Of a DNA stretch of 64,000 nt, positions 1 to 8,515 are shown piece by piece. The position numbers and the translations under genes are program-made. Below the pieces are notes generated by a model that ran no database searches, was not told the origin of the DNA, and was given only the letters and a program-made list of their open reading frames with translations. Each line of letters starts with the position of its first letter. The stretch's first letter is position 1. The DNA is taken from contig CAYPPG010000020.1 of the NCBI GenBank assembly GCA_964412555.1, forward strand, positions 1 through 64,000, in the 5' to 3' direction. This DNA comes from CAYPPG01 sp964412555 (GTDB lineage Bacteria > Hinthialibacterota > Hinthialibacteria > Hinthialibacterales > Hinthialibacteraceae).

Positions 1-118
1 CGAGAAAGGGACTTGGTGCGATGAAAGAAGCGGCCAGGGATGGCCGCGCTCCCAGCAGGTCGGAGCGCGGGCATCCCTGCCCGCATGGGTGGTGCGAGAA
101 AGAAACTCAGCGCGATGA
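1..118. repeat. Dispersed palindromic repeat block (left copy)
   Basis: Holds two adjacent imperfect palindromes: GCGGCCAGGGATGGCCGC at 30-47 and GCGGGCATCCCTGCCCGC at 67-84, joined by CTCCCAGCAGGTCGGA. The same two-palindrome unit recurs at about 886-1137, so the toxin-antitoxin pair between them is bracketed by related repeats. No coding potential is evident. Confidence 0.85.
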
Positions 119-201
119 AAAAAATGAAAGAGAGTGATTTGAGTGAATGTCTTTTTGTTGAAGTGCCTTCTAAAAAATGATAAGCTTTACATGAATTTTA
201 T

Positions 202-570
202 TCAAGAAGGTATCGGTAGTTTTCTGATTCGCATGACATGATCATCCAAGATGATAATTGCACCATTTTCTAAAGCCCCTTCAATTGAGGACCATGCCCT
301 CGTGAAACATTCAAACATGTTTTCAGTATGGTTATTTCTTAAACGAAATATAATGACCGAAGGCGAAGACATTCCTGAAATAGCCAACAAATGGCCGTAA
401 TCTAAATCATTCGTGATTATCACTTCTTTTTTATTTCGAGCGATTTCAACAATCTCATAATCAGGTGATTTTGCCATATTCCTATCGCCGATGTGAGTGC
501 ACTCGAATCCCAACTGAGTTAGTTTCTCACCAAAGATTCGAGGTATATTCATATTGAGAAGAAATTTCAT
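202..570 (-). CDS. DUF5615 family PIN-like toxin component
   Basis: A protein of about 122 residues resembling the DUF5615/Mut7-C PIN-like family, usually the toxin (putative RNase) partner of DUF433 proteins. The N-terminal strand reads MKFLLNMNIPRIFGEKL, followed by an SPDYEIVEIA segment and the conserved ITNDLDYGHLLA segment. The ATG at 570 is chosen because it begins at the family N-terminus and overlaps the upstream antitoxin stop by 4 bases (ATGA), which indicates translational coupling; the frame stays open further upstream but that part is shadow. Odd: family members normally carry an acidic residue in the first strand (LLDxN-type), and here it is Asn (LLNMN), so nuclease activity may be weakened. 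Family assignment is by motif recognition. Confidence 0.8.
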   Translation of the reverse strand: MKFLLNMNIPRIFGEKLTQLGFECTHIGDRNMAKSPDYEIVEIARNKKEVIITNDLDYGHLLAISGMSSPSVIIFRLRNNHTENMFECFTRAWSSIEGALENGAIIILDDHVMRIRKLPIPS

Positions 571-818
571 GATGGGATGGCTTCTTGTAACGGTAACACT
601 CTTTCTTCCATCATCCACGCTGCATAAGCCAGTGATTGATGAATATCCGCTAATTCCAACTCCGGCCATTCGTTTAAAATATCCTCGATACTCATACCCG
701 AACTGAGGTATTTTAAAATGGAAGCAACTGGCATACGCATTCCTCGAATACAAGGTTTGCCGAAACATTTATCGGGATCGATAGTTATTCTGTTGAAATG
801 AGGATGTGTATATTCCAT
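567..818 (-). CDS. DUF433 family antitoxin-like protein
   Basis: An 83-residue protein with the DUF433 hallmarks: an opening RITIDPDKCFGKPCIRG segment, a region MPVASILKYLSSGMS and a helix-turn-helix-like stretch that includes EDILNEWPELELADIHQSLAY. DUF433 proteins are small DNA-binding partners of DUF5615 proteins and are treated as antitoxins. It is the first gene of a two-gene operon and overlaps the toxin start by 4 bases. The ATG at 818 gives the usual family length. Regulation is probably autorepression, inferred from the family; no operator is obvious upstream, where the next repeat block lies. Confidence 0.85.
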   Translation of the reverse strand: MEYTHPHFNRITIDPDKCFGKPCIRGMRMPVASILKYLSSGMSIEDILNEWPELELADIHQSLAYAAWMMEERVLPLQEAIPS

Positions 819-885
819 CGAAGATACCTCGCTACAAGTATTATTCCACCATTTGGCATGTCATAAATATCATACACTTATTTAT

Positions 886-1137
886 GGATGCGATCAGGGA
901 TGTTCGCATCCCTGCGGGTCGGAGCGCGGGCATCCTTGCCCGCATGGGTGGTGCGAGAAAGGAACTTAGTGCGTGGAAAGAAGCGGCCAAGGATGGCCGC
1001 GCTCCCAGCAGGTCGGAGCGCGGGCATCCCTGCCCGCATGGGTGGTGCGAGAAAGGAACTTAGTGCGTGGAAAGAAGCGGCCAGGGATGGCCGCGCTCCC
1101 AGCAGGTCGGAGCGCGAGCATCCCTGCCCGCTTTTTA
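886..1137. repeat. 94-bp tandem palindromic repeat array (right copy)
   Basis: The unit beginning CGAGAAAGGAACTTAGTGCG recurs with a 94-base period (unit starts at 954 and 1048), after a partial unit at about 886-953 and ending in CTTTTTAAAA. Each unit carries a GCGGCC..GGCCGC palindrome and a GCGGGC..GCCCGC palindrome around an AGGGAT/ATCCCT centre. The block matches positions 1-118, so copies flank the DUF433/DUF5615 pair. Open frames across it (for example 888-1418 on the plus strand) only reflect the repeat. Confidence 0.9.
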
Positions 1138-1143
1138 AAAGAT

Positions 1144-1160
1144 GCCGCCGAGACGGCGGC
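1144..1160. terminator. GCCGCCGAGACGGCGGC hairpin after a stop codon
   Basis: A perfect 6-base-pair stem (GCCGCC/GGCGGC) around GAGAC lies directly 3' of the minus-strand stop codon at 1162-1164. The same palindrome with the same GTTACATTT flank occurs at 51496-51512 after another minus-strand gene, and a degenerate copy follows the stop at 18762. A terminator or 3'-end stabilising role is inferred; there is no clear U-tract on the minus strand. Confidence 0.45.
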
Positions 1161-1161
1161 G

Positions 1162-2100
1162 TTACATTTCAACCGCTGTCTGCAAGTAATCGATGGCCAA
1201 CGGAAGGCAATAGCGGTCATCCATCCAACTCGGATTCAATACTTCATTTTGCTCCAATCCTTTTGCATGCCGCGATAAAAAATCCCATTCCTCAAAAGCA
1301 TAAAAACCATACGGATAAAAATACTGGGTTTTCCGGCTGGTCACCGAATAATCATACGATCCGTTATCGTGGATTTTGTCATCGAGAAAACGGAGAGCAC
1401 GATTGGCTGCTTCTTTGACTTCTTCATTTTTTGTCAATTGATAGTATTTTGATAAATAGGAAAGGTTGATCGTCAGATAGCCGATATCATACCCGCCGTA
1501 TTCTTCAAAATATCCTTCCGGATTCTGGCGTGAAAGAAGTTTTTCAATTTTTTCATTGGCTTTTTGTATCCAGATATCCTCATTCAATAGAATTCCACTG
1601 GTTGCCAACGCAACAGATGCGCCGGCCATTTGATTGAGTACAAGCAGATTCTCATGATCGGCTAACCAGCGGCAGGCTTTGCAAATTGCATCTGCAGGAG
1701 GGGTGCAGGAGAGGATACGACATGTTTCAGAAACGGCAGCAAGTGAAAATGAAGTGGCGACGAAGGAACGCTCGAACGGCCAGTATTCATCGAAACTGCC
1801 GTCTTTTCGTTGAATGGATTCCCAGAACCGAACGGCGGCTATTGCCCACTCCCGAATCGCATCTTTCCGATAAAAACGATTGTCCGGATGGTTGAATTCG
1901 TAGAGATACGCAAGGAATAGACACACTTCTTGAAAACGGGCATTCACGAAATCGCTTTGCCGGTAGTGCCAATAATACCGGTCGAAACAACCGTAAGTGC
2001 TCGATTCTTTTTCCCGGTCACCGAAACCGAGAAGCCGGTATGATTGCGATAGAGCGATTTGCCGATAGGCGGTGGTGTCGATAGCAGGATGATTGGTCAC
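1162..2100 (-). CDS. Unassigned protein, probable alpha/alpha-barrel (prenyltransferase or glycosidase-like fold)
   Basis: A 312-residue soluble protein that I cannot assign to a named family. It is rich in Trp, Tyr and Phe with repeated helical segments such as AIREWAIAAVRFWESIQ, DGSFDEYWPFERSFVATSF and YLTINLSYLSKYYQLT. This resembles helical-barrel enzymes such as terpene cyclase/prenyltransferase-like or six-hairpin glycosidase folds. No signal peptide is visible. The start overlaps the stop of the FrhB-like gene by 4 bases (2097-2100), so the two are translationally coupled and probably act together, perhaps in surface glycan or lipid synthesis. The stop codon is fused to the palindromic repeat at 1144-1160. 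Confidence 0.6.
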   Translation of the reverse strand: MTNHPAIDTTAYRQIALSQSYRLLGFGDREKESSTYGCFDRYYWHYRQSDFVNARFQEVCLFLAYLYEFNHPDNRFYRKDAIREWAIAAVRFWESIQRKDGSFDEYWPFERSFVATSFSLAAVSETCRILSCTPPADAICKACRWLADHENLLVLNQMAGASVALATSGILLNEDIWIQKANEKIEKLLSRQNPEGYFEEYGGYDIGYLTINLSYLSKYYQLTKNEEVKEAANRALRFLDDKIHDNGSYDYSVTSRKTQYFYPYGFYAFEEWDFLSRHAKGLEQNEVLNPSWMDDRYCLPLAIDYLQTAVEM

Positions 2101-3422
2101 GCTTTCCTGTCACTTTCCTTTGCTTTGGGATTGAGAGTCATCTTCATCCACAGCCGTCTGATTTTGGCCATCAGCACTTCGTGAACGGATGTCGGAATTG
2201 CGTGCATTATAGCGCGAAACCAGCGTTTTCGCCCCATCTCCATGACGCCCTCGATAAACCGCTGCTTTCTCCATTGTTTCCGTGTATACGAAGGAATCGG
2301 AACATGATATTCCGGTGCGGGAATCCCCCGTTGTTTGCGTTGCTCGATACGGATATAGGCTCCGGATTTTTTATTGTTCAAATGATGCGAGTGCATTTCC
2401 GCGCCGGTTTGATAATCGATTTCATGGCCGCTGATGACTCCGGCATCGAAGCCCATTTTCATCACTTCTTCGCCGATTTCGGTTCGCGAGATCACCACCG
2501 ACCAGCCGTTCCCCCGGTCACGGTCTTCGTAATACCAGCCATCACCGACTGCGATGTCCGCAAACTCGGCAGTGTAGTCTGTACAGGTAAAGCAACGGTC
2601 CACTGTGTAAAGAAAAGAAAGGTAGTTGGAACCTTCTTTGGTGATCGAGCGGACATCTCCGTTTTTGGCTTGTACTTCGATTTTCCCCGGCCAGGCTCCG
2701 GCACGGTATTGGATTTTTTGCACTTCCTCCAAATTCTTGAATCCGAGTTTTTTGACAATCGAAGTCGTCGCTTCCGGCTCCCACAAATTGCCGCAATAGA
2801 GACCGATCATGAGTTTGATGTTCTTCATCAAACGCGGGCGTTCGATCTGCATTTTGCGGATCGCATGGGCCTGGCAAGGCAAAACGGCGAGCGCATATTT
2901 TTTCTTTTCTTTCACCACATCCCACAGCGGAGTCAAAATCGGATTGGCGATGTATTTGCTTTGGCGCGCATTGATGACGACTTCCGGATCGTCCGTCAGG
3001 ATGGGCAGCGCCTGATACGGTTTTTCCGGATCCATCCCCAATACCAAAACCCCATCCACCCAGCCGGTTTGAAGAAGGTGAACGAAAAGAGAGGTCGTCA
3101 ATCCCCCGCTTGCGCTGTTGTTCCGGATTCGCGGATTGGTCGAATGCGCCAAGCGGATTTTGCGGGTATAACCCAAGACGGATTCTTGCGCTTTTTTTTC
3201 TTCACCTGGATAGAGGAATTTCCATAATTCGGGATAATTGATATCTTCACCAGGGCAGGTTTCCACACACAGGTTGCAGTCCGTACATCCTGGCCCCAAG
3301 GTAGGTAATCCGGTTTGCTTATCCCATCCGATACAATCATGCGGGCAAAGCCCGACGCAGGCTCCGCACCGCGTGCATAATCCCCGGTCGACGATATCGT
3401 TAAACAGATCATCAATGATCAT
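2097..3422 (-). CDS. Coenzyme F420 hydrogenase/dehydrogenase beta subunit-like (FrhB family) iron-sulfur protein
   Basis: A 441-residue protein with an N-terminal double 4Fe-4S ferredoxin segment (CTRCGACVGLCPHDC near residues 17-31, then CTDCNLCVETCP near 46-57). The FrhB N- and C-terminal domains follow, including the SGGLTTSLFVHLLQTGWVDG stretch and FTCTDYTAEFADIAVGDGWY. The family transfers electrons to F420 or other flavin/deazaflavin acceptors, and many bacterial members sit in polysaccharide loci with unknown acceptors. Neither an F420 biosynthesis gene nor a hydrogenase partner is present here, so the substrate is unknown. The ATG at 3422 starts just before the first cluster. First gene of the pair with the unassigned protein downstream. 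Confidence 0.85.
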   Translation of the reverse strand: MIIDDLFNDIVDRGLCTRCGACVGLCPHDCIGWDKQTGLPTLGPGCTDCNLCVETCPGEDINYPELWKFLYPGEEKKAQESVLGYTRKIRLAHSTNPRIRNNSASGGLTTSLFVHLLQTGWVDGVLVLGMDPEKPYQALPILTDDPEVVINARQSKYIANPILTPLWDVVKEKKKYALAVLPCQAHAIRKMQIERPRLMKNIKLMIGLYCGNLWEPEATTSIVKKLGFKNLEEVQKIQYRAGAWPGKIEVQAKNGDVRSITKEGSNYLSFLYTVDRCFTCTDYTAEFADIAVGDGWYYEDRDRGNGWSVVISRTEIGEEVMKMGFDAGVISGHEIDYQTGAEMHSHHLNNKKSGAYIRIEQRKQRGIPAPEYHVPIPSYTRKQWRKQRFIEGVMEMGRKRWFRAIMHAIPTSVHEVLMAKIRRLWMKMTLNPKAKESDRKA

Positions 3423-3538
3423 GAATTGGCTCCGAAAGTATTAAACCTCATCTTGCCGGTTTTACTAAACTGGCAACGTTACGTTTTTCATATTGTAACT
3501 GCTAGCAGGTAATAGTAACAAGAAAGAAGGGATTGAGT

Positions 3539-4192
3539 TCAGGTATCCGATTGCAATTGAGGGCGATAAACAAGGTACCAATAGATCATTCGAATCATCG
3601 AATTGTGCAAACCGAGCAGTTGTTTGCGAAGAATATGCCGGCCCTGGTAAGGTCGGATCACGGCTTTGACGTCTCCATTTGAAAAGGTGTGATCGTGGAT
3701 AATTTTTGTGAATCGGGCGGTGTAATAGCCGGGAAAACAGAGATAAGAATGGACATTGTGTGAATGAATCCAATTTCGGAAGATGACTTGCCGTTCAAGC
3801 ATGCTATGCGCTTCCTTCCCGATGCTGAAGACATCCTCATCCGGTACACCGGCTTTGCGCAGCTCTTCGCGAATGAAATGATAGGGAAAAAGATGTTTGT
3901 CGATTTCTTTATATTCTTCCGGAACGGCTTTCGTGATAAGAATTGTCTTTGCATGTCCATTGCGGTAATATTCAACCACCGTTTCCAATCCGGTTCCGGT
4001 TCCCCCCAATAAAACGATATCGACAGGTTCCAACGGTGTTTCATAGTAAAGAAACCAATCAAGCAAGACAGGCATAGACACAAAATAAAAGAACACCAAA
4101 CCTGCTATTAAAAGGAAACCTGCCAGAACAAGAATCCGCAGCCGGCTCATGAATTTTTGAAAAGATGGATGTTTGGTCAACTGTTTTTCCAT
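3539..4192 (-). CDS. DUF218 (YdcF/ElyC-like) membrane-anchored protein
   Basis: A 217-residue protein with one N-terminal transmembrane helix (about residues 18-42, ILVLAGFLLIAGLVFFYFV) followed by an extracytoplasmic DUF218-like domain. Typical elements are PVDIVLLGGTG, a helix ending in HAKTILITKAVPEEY, and SMLERQVIFRNW. DUF218 proteins (YdcF, SanA, ElyC) act at the envelope in cell-wall or polysaccharide-related roles, with poorly defined chemistry. It is a separate transcription unit, about 115 bases from the FrhB gene and 210 bases from the next gene. Family assignment is moderately sure and function is unknown. Confidence 0.65.
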   Translation of the reverse strand: MEKQLTKHPSFQKFMSRLRILVLAGFLLIAGLVFFYFVSMPVLLDWFLYYETPLEPVDIVLLGGTGTGLETVVEYYRNGHAKTILITKAVPEEYKEIDKHLFPYHFIREELRKAGVPDEDVFSIGKEAHSMLERQVIFRNWIHSHNVHSYLCFPGYYTARFTKIIHDHTFSNGDVKAVIRPYQGRHILRKQLLGLHNSMIRMIYWYLVYRPQLQSDT

Positions 4193-4402
4193 ATCCTCTA
4201 TTATGCTTGCACTGAAAATGCCGTTATAGGGGATCGCGATGTGTTATTCAACCAACAAAATTTGCAGTATCCAATTCCCATGGAATTTAAGAAGAAAGCA
4301 AAAACTTGTCTTGAAAGAGTAACAAATGAAAGTCAGTGGGCATTGTTCCTGAGAATGATAATTATTATCAAATTTTACTCTGAAGTGGTGACAGAATGAA
4401 CA

Positions 4403-5692
4403 TCAATCCTCCGGTTCGACGTTGACGTTTTGTTCGCCTTCTAGGGCTTTGCTGACGTTGACGAAGAAGTTGCGGTACAAACGCAATTTCTGTGAATCGG
4501 CGCGCCGGGGGTGGACGGCGTTGGTTAGAAGGATGGCGGCGGCGTTGTGTTCCGGGTCGATGTTGATCATTGTGCCGGTGAAGCCGGAATGGCCGAAGGC
4601 CCTTGTGGAAGGTAATCCGCCCATGTTGCCGATGGTCATTTTGTCATCCATTCCCCACCAGCCGAGTAACTGTTTCCGGTATCGTAAAAAACCGGAACCT
4701 TCGCGCAGGGCGCTGTTGTCCAGTTGCGGAGTCAACATGGTTCGGATGGTTTCTTTTTTAAAAATGCGGGTTTCCTTGAACTCGCCTTCGTTCAATAGCA
4801 ACTGGGCGAAAATAGCTAAATCGTTTGCGGTGGAAAAAAGACCGGCATGACCCGAAACGCCGCCAAGCGCACGGGCGTTTTCGTCATGCACGATTCCCTT
4901 CAATTCGCGATTGCGCAAAGGATCGTATTCCGTCGGGGCGCTGCGCAAGCGTTTCAGCATCCACGGTAAATATTGGGTATCGTCCATGCCCAACGGCTGA
5001 TAAATGTTTTCCTGTGCAAACCGGTCCAGCCGCTGGCCGGAGACCACTTCCACAAGGCGTCCCAGCATAATGAATCCGAGGTCGCTGTATACCCGTTTTT
5101 CTCCAGGCGGGTATTCGAGTGCGAAATCTTCCTCGATGCAACGGAACACTTCTTCGCGGTTGACACAGATATCGTATAACGGATACCAGGCGGGAAGTCC
5201 GGAAGAATGAGTCAGCAAATGACGCACTGTTACCTTATCCTTCGCTCTGGCTCCGAAGGCGGGAATATACTTGGCGACAGGGGCATCGAGATCGATTTTT
5301 CCCTCTTCGACCAATTTCATGACGGAAACCGTGCAGGCGACCATTTTCGTGACGGAGGCGAGATCGAAAACCGTTTCTTCGAGCATACGGTTGCTCATCG
5401 GTACATATTTGATTTCTCCGGAATCCGGAGAGCGGAAGATTAAATTGGTTTGCATATTGCCGACTGCGCGGCGGGCGATGATTTTTCCGTCTTTCATGAT
5501 CAAACCGACTGCGCCGGGAGCCGCTTTTTCCGAAATGCCTGTTGCCAACTCGGAAAATGCTTTGTTGACAAATTTGTAATCCATATCCACGTCCCATGGA
5601 TTGGCCCATGGCAACGGATCGTCCAGGGCGTGAATGGGTAGGACGGAGAAAAGAGAGACAATCAATAATCCCAAAACGAATCTTCTAGTCAT
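4403..5692 (-). CDS. Secreted beta-lactamase-family (class C/S12) serine hydrolase, AmiE-like by context
   Basis: A 429-residue exported enzyme with a signal peptide (MTRRFVLGLLIVSLFSVLPIHA). The serine beta-lactamase/S12 catalytic motifs are visible: S-x-x-K as ASVTK near residue 115, Y-x-N replaced by YSD in RVYSDLGF, and H-S-G in FGHSGFTGTM near 370. The start overlaps the stop of the downstream symporter by 8 bases in the same operon-like pair, and anmK lies divergently beyond. In other bacteria, muropeptide-recycling clusters combine a beta-lactamase-fold amidase, a sugar transporter and MurNAc enzymes. A peptidase or amidase on peptidoglycan fragments is therefore the preferred inference; an esterase is possible. 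Confidence 0.8.
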   Translation of the reverse strand: MTRRFVLGLLIVSLFSVLPIHALDDPLPWANPWDVDMDYKFVNKAFSELATGISEKAAPGAVGLIMKDGKIIARRAVGNMQTNLIFRSPDSGEIKYVPMSNRMLEETVFDLASVTKMVACTVSVMKLVEEGKIDLDAPVAKYIPAFGARAKDKVTVRHLLTHSSGLPAWYPLYDICVNREEVFRCIEEDFALEYPPGEKRVYSDLGFIMLGRLVEVVSGQRLDRFAQENIYQPLGMDDTQYLPWMLKRLRSAPTEYDPLRNRELKGIVHDENARALGGVSGHAGLFSTANDLAIFAQLLLNEGEFKETRIFKKETIRTMLTPQLDNSALREGSGFLRYRKQLLGWWGMDDKMTIGNMGGLPSTRAFGHSGFTGTMINIDPEHNAAAILLTNAVHPRRADSQKLRLYRNFFVNVSKALEGEQNVNVEPED

Positions 5693-7130
5693 TCTTCACC
5701 TCATATATGCTTTTCTTGTCGAGCCAATCGACTCCATATGCCGTAGCCATGGCGGAGAGGGAGCCGAGAGTGACATACCATGTCCATTGTATATCGAGCA
5801 GCCAGAGAATCAGGACGACTTGCACGCCTTCGATCATTCCGACAATCATGGCTTTTTCACTGCGGAAACGTGTGAAGATTCCGAGCAAAAATGCAGCCAA
5901 CAAACTGCCGAACGTGAAACTTGGAATTTTCAGTCCTGTTTCAAGGATATAATCGGCTTTGCGGGCGATCAATGCGATGGCGATCAGAATGACTGTCCAA
6001 AAAACCGTGAAGCCGCGGGAGATGAAAACCATTTGTTTGTTACTGAGAGGTGTTTTGGCACGAGATATGACAAAATCATTGACGGCTGTGGAAGAGAGAG
6101 AATTCAATGCGGAAGCCGTGCTCGAAAGGGCGGCGGAAAGGATGGCGGCGATGGAGATTGCCGCAGCTACGGTGGACATATTCTGTGATACGAAGAAGGG
6201 GAAGATTTCATCTGTTTTGATCAATTCAGCCGGCAGTGAACCGTAGAAGACAAACAACATCACGCCGATGAAGAGAAAGAAGGCGAATTGAAAAAAGACA
6301 AAAATCCCGCTGCCAATCATGGCGATCTGCGCGCTTTTAAGTGACTTACAGGATAGCAATCGCTGTACGAGGTCTTGATCGGCTCCGTGCGAGGCGAGGC
6401 TTAAAAAAGTTCCACCCAAGATTCCGGCAATCAGCGAGTAGGCTCCCGTTTCGCCCCAATCCCAGTGAAATACCGCAAGTTTCCCATGCTCACGCGCCAC
6501 TTCGAGGATGTGGGGAAAACCACCTGGAATCAAATCGAGCAGGGCGATGAAAGCAAGGATGCCGCCGGTGATCATGATGATCAATTGAACGACTTCCGTC
6601 CAAATCACGGCGGAAATCCCGCCCAAAAAGGAGTAGATGAAAGAGATGACACCGGTGATGACGATTGCATGGATGAGATTGAAATCGGTAATCGCCGAAA
6701 TAACCAATGCGGCGGCGTAATGCCGAACGCCGGCGGCGAGTGCGCGGGTGATGAAAAAGAAAATGCCGGCGCAGCGTTGGGAAAGGTTTCCGAAGCGTTT
6801 GCCGAGGTATTCATAGATCGTGACAATCTCCCCTTCCAGGAAGCGGGGAAGAAAATAGAAAGACAGGATGATCCGCGCGACAATGTATCCCAATGCTACT
6901 TGCAAGAATGAAAGGTCGCCGCCTTCTCCGAATGACATGGCCGGTGCGCCGATAAAGGTGACTGCGCTTGTTTCCGTCGCTACAACCGCCGCCAATGCCG
7001 CCCAGGCGGGGATGGAACGTCCCGCCAAGAAAAAATCGGAAAGCGAGTCCTGTTTGCGGGAACAAAACAGCCCGATTAGAATGAGAATGACGAAATAGAG
7101 TCCGAGAATAATATATCCGGTAGAATCCAT
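5685..7130 (-). CDS. Sodium:solute symporter (SSS family)
   Basis: A 481-residue integral membrane protein with about 13 hydrophobic helices, beginning TGYIILGLYFVILILIGLF. Family features include DFFLAGRSIPAWAALAAVVA near residues 32-51 and an ETSAVTFIGAPA helix, both typical of SSS transporters that couple Na+ to sugar, amino-acid or sialate uptake. It is transcribed ahead of the serine hydrolase (8-base overlap) and divergently from anmK. The neighbourhood suggests uptake of a peptidoglycan sugar such as (anhydro)MurNAc, which is inference from context only. The ATG at 7130 directly precedes the first helix. Confidence 0.9.
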   Translation of the reverse strand: MDSTGYIILGLYFVILILIGLFCSRKQDSLSDFFLAGRSIPAWAALAAVVATETSAVTFIGAPAMSFGEGGDLSFLQVALGYIVARIILSFYFLPRFLEGEIVTIYEYLGKRFGNLSQRCAGIFFFITRALAAGVRHYAAALVISAITDFNLIHAIVITGVISFIYSFLGGISAVIWTEVVQLIIMITGGILAFIALLDLIPGGFPHILEVAREHGKLAVFHWDWGETGAYSLIAGILGGTFLSLASHGADQDLVQRLLSCKSLKSAQIAMIGSGIFVFFQFAFFLFIGVMLFVFYGSLPAELIKTDEIFPFFVSQNMSTVAAAISIAAILSAALSSTASALNSLSSTAVNDFVISRAKTPLSNKQMVFISRGFTVFWTVILIAIALIARKADYILETGLKIPSFTFGSLLAAFLLGIFTRFRSEKAMIVGMIEGVQVVLILWLLDIQWTWYVTLGSLSAMATAYGVDWLDKKSIYEVKND

Positions 7131-7201
7131 GCAACCTGAACCTGTATTGATTTGATGTCTATACTTGTTTTATTGACAAAAAATTGAAAGTAAAGTATCT
7201 C

Positions 7202-8413
7202 ATGACACCGCCCTATCTGCAACTGCGGCAACGAAAAACGAATCGTCCGATTTTGGCCATCGGTTTGATGTCCGGTACCTCGTTGGATGCTGTCGATGCC
7301 GCATTGATCGAAATTACTCCTGATGTATGTCCACCCATAAAACTCGTTGCGTATGAAGAATCAACATTCAGCGGCGATCTGCGCGTGAAAATCAGTACCG
7401 CCATGGATCCAAAGCAATCCTCGACCGATTTGATTTGCCAGCTGAATGTCGAGATGGGAGAGGTTTATGGAAAGGCGGTGAAGAGGCTGGCCGATCATTC
7501 CAACATTTCGCTCGATGAGGTCGATTTCATTGGCTCACACGGTCAAACCATTTATCATATTCCACGGATAGATTTGGAGCGTGGATGGTATACACCTTCC
7601 ACGCTGCAGATCGGTGATCCCTGTGTTATCGCTGAACAAACGGGAGTGCTGACGGTCGGTGACTTTCGGATTCGTGACATGGCGGCCGGCGGTGTCGGGG
7701 CGCCGTTGATTCCATTTGTGGATGCCTTTTTATTTGCTCATCCGGACCAGGATGTTCTCTGTCAAAATATCGGGGGGATCGCGAATTGTACTCTCATTCA
7801 GCGGAATGGAGATATCCTTGCGTTTGACAGCGGTCCCGGAAATATGGTCATGGATCTACTTGTTCGTACTTTTTCTTCCGATCTGCTCTTCGATGAAGAT
7901 GGAAAAATGGCGGCGAAGGGTAGGGTGATCGATTCTCTGCTCGCTGAGGCATTGTCTCATCCGTTTTTCGATCAGCCACCTCCGAAAGCGACCGGTCATG
8001 AGCAGTTCGGAATCGAATTCGTGCAATGGCTTGTTGAACAGGGGAAGGGGTTTTCATTCGATGATCTCCTATTCACAGCATGCGAACTCACAGCACGATC
8101 TATAACCGATGCTTATAATAAATTCATTTTCCCTCATGCAAAACCGAGTGAAGTTATCGTCAGCGGTGGCGGCATCAAAAACAGGCATCTAATGAGACGG
8201 CTGCGTTTTTATTGTCCGGATATTCGCTTCCGTCCTATCGATGAATTCGGAATTTCATCCGATGCCAAAGAATCGGTAGGATTCGCCGTTTTAGCCTATG
8301 CCACGTTGCGCGGAATTCCGGCTAATATCCCTACCGTCAGCGGTGCTCGTGAGTATAGCGTTTTAGGAAAAATCGTACCGGGCAGGCGGGTATTGGATTG
8401 GTTTTGCTTTTGA
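7202..8413 (+). CDS. anmK: Anhydro-N-acetylmuramic acid kinase
   Basis: AnmK cleaves and phosphorylates 1,6-anhydroMurNAc to MurNAc-6-phosphate in cytosolic peptidoglycan recycling. The protein shows the hexokinase-like phosphate-1 motif IGLMSGTSLDAVDAALIE, the GSHGQTIYHIP segment, the DSGPGNMVMDLL phosphate-2 region and VSGGGIKNRHLM in the C-terminal lobe, at the usual length of about 400 residues. The ATG at 7202 is used; a TTG at 7184 in the same frame is an alternative, and neither has a strong ribosome-binding site. It is divergent from the symporter and serine hydrolase, separated by about 70 bases that must hold both promoters. No MurQ etherase is seen in the window. Confidence 0.93.
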   Translation: MTPPYLQLRQRKTNRPILAIGLMSGTSLDAVDAALIEITPDVCPPIKLVAYEESTFSGDLRVKISTAMDPKQSSTDLICQLNVEMGEVYGKAVKRLADHSNISLDEVDFIGSHGQTIYHIPRIDLERGWYTPSTLQIGDPCVIAEQTGVLTVGDFRIRDMAAGGVGAPLIPFVDAFLFAHPDQDVLCQNIGGIANCTLIQRNGDILAFDSGPGNMVMDLLVRTFSSDLLFDEDGKMAAKGRVIDSLLAEALSHPFFDQPPPKATGHEQFGIEFVQWLVEQGKGFSFDDLLFTACELTARSITDAYNKFIFPHAKPSEVIVSGGGIKNRHLMRRLRFYCPDIRFRPIDEFGISSDAKESVGFAVLAYATLRGIPANIPTVSGAREYSVLGKIVPGRRVLDWFCF

Positions 8414-8444
8414 TGTTCAATATTTTATTGTTTTCCCCTTTTCA

Positions 8445-8466
8445 TTTCCCCCAAGAATGGGGGAAA
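8445..8466. terminator. Hairpin between anmK and the ABC operon
   Basis: A perfect 8-base-pair stem, TTTCCCCC then AAGAAT then GGGGGAAA, about 30 bases after the anmK stop and 50 bases before the ABC ATPase start. It could terminate the anmK transcript, although the downstream tract is A-rich (AAATGCATAAATTTT) rather than a clean T-run. Confidence 0.45.
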
Positions 8467-8515
8467 AATGCATAAATTTTGGTAAGGATTCAACAGACAA
8501 GACAAAAGGATTTCT

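Noticed and set aside
888..1418. 176-codon plus-strand open frame through the repeat array
   Set aside because: Its first half is repeat-derived (repeated RSAGIPARMGGARKEL-type text) and the rest is antisense to the gene at 1162-2100.
2181..3227. 348-codon plus-strand open frame opposite the FrhB-like gene
   Set aside because: Shadow frame of a well-supported iron-sulfur protein; translation has no family character.
4157..4399. 80-codon plus-strand frame between the DUF218 and serine hydrolase genes
   Set aside because: Half of it is antisense to the DUF218 gene start; the remainder has no family resemblance.
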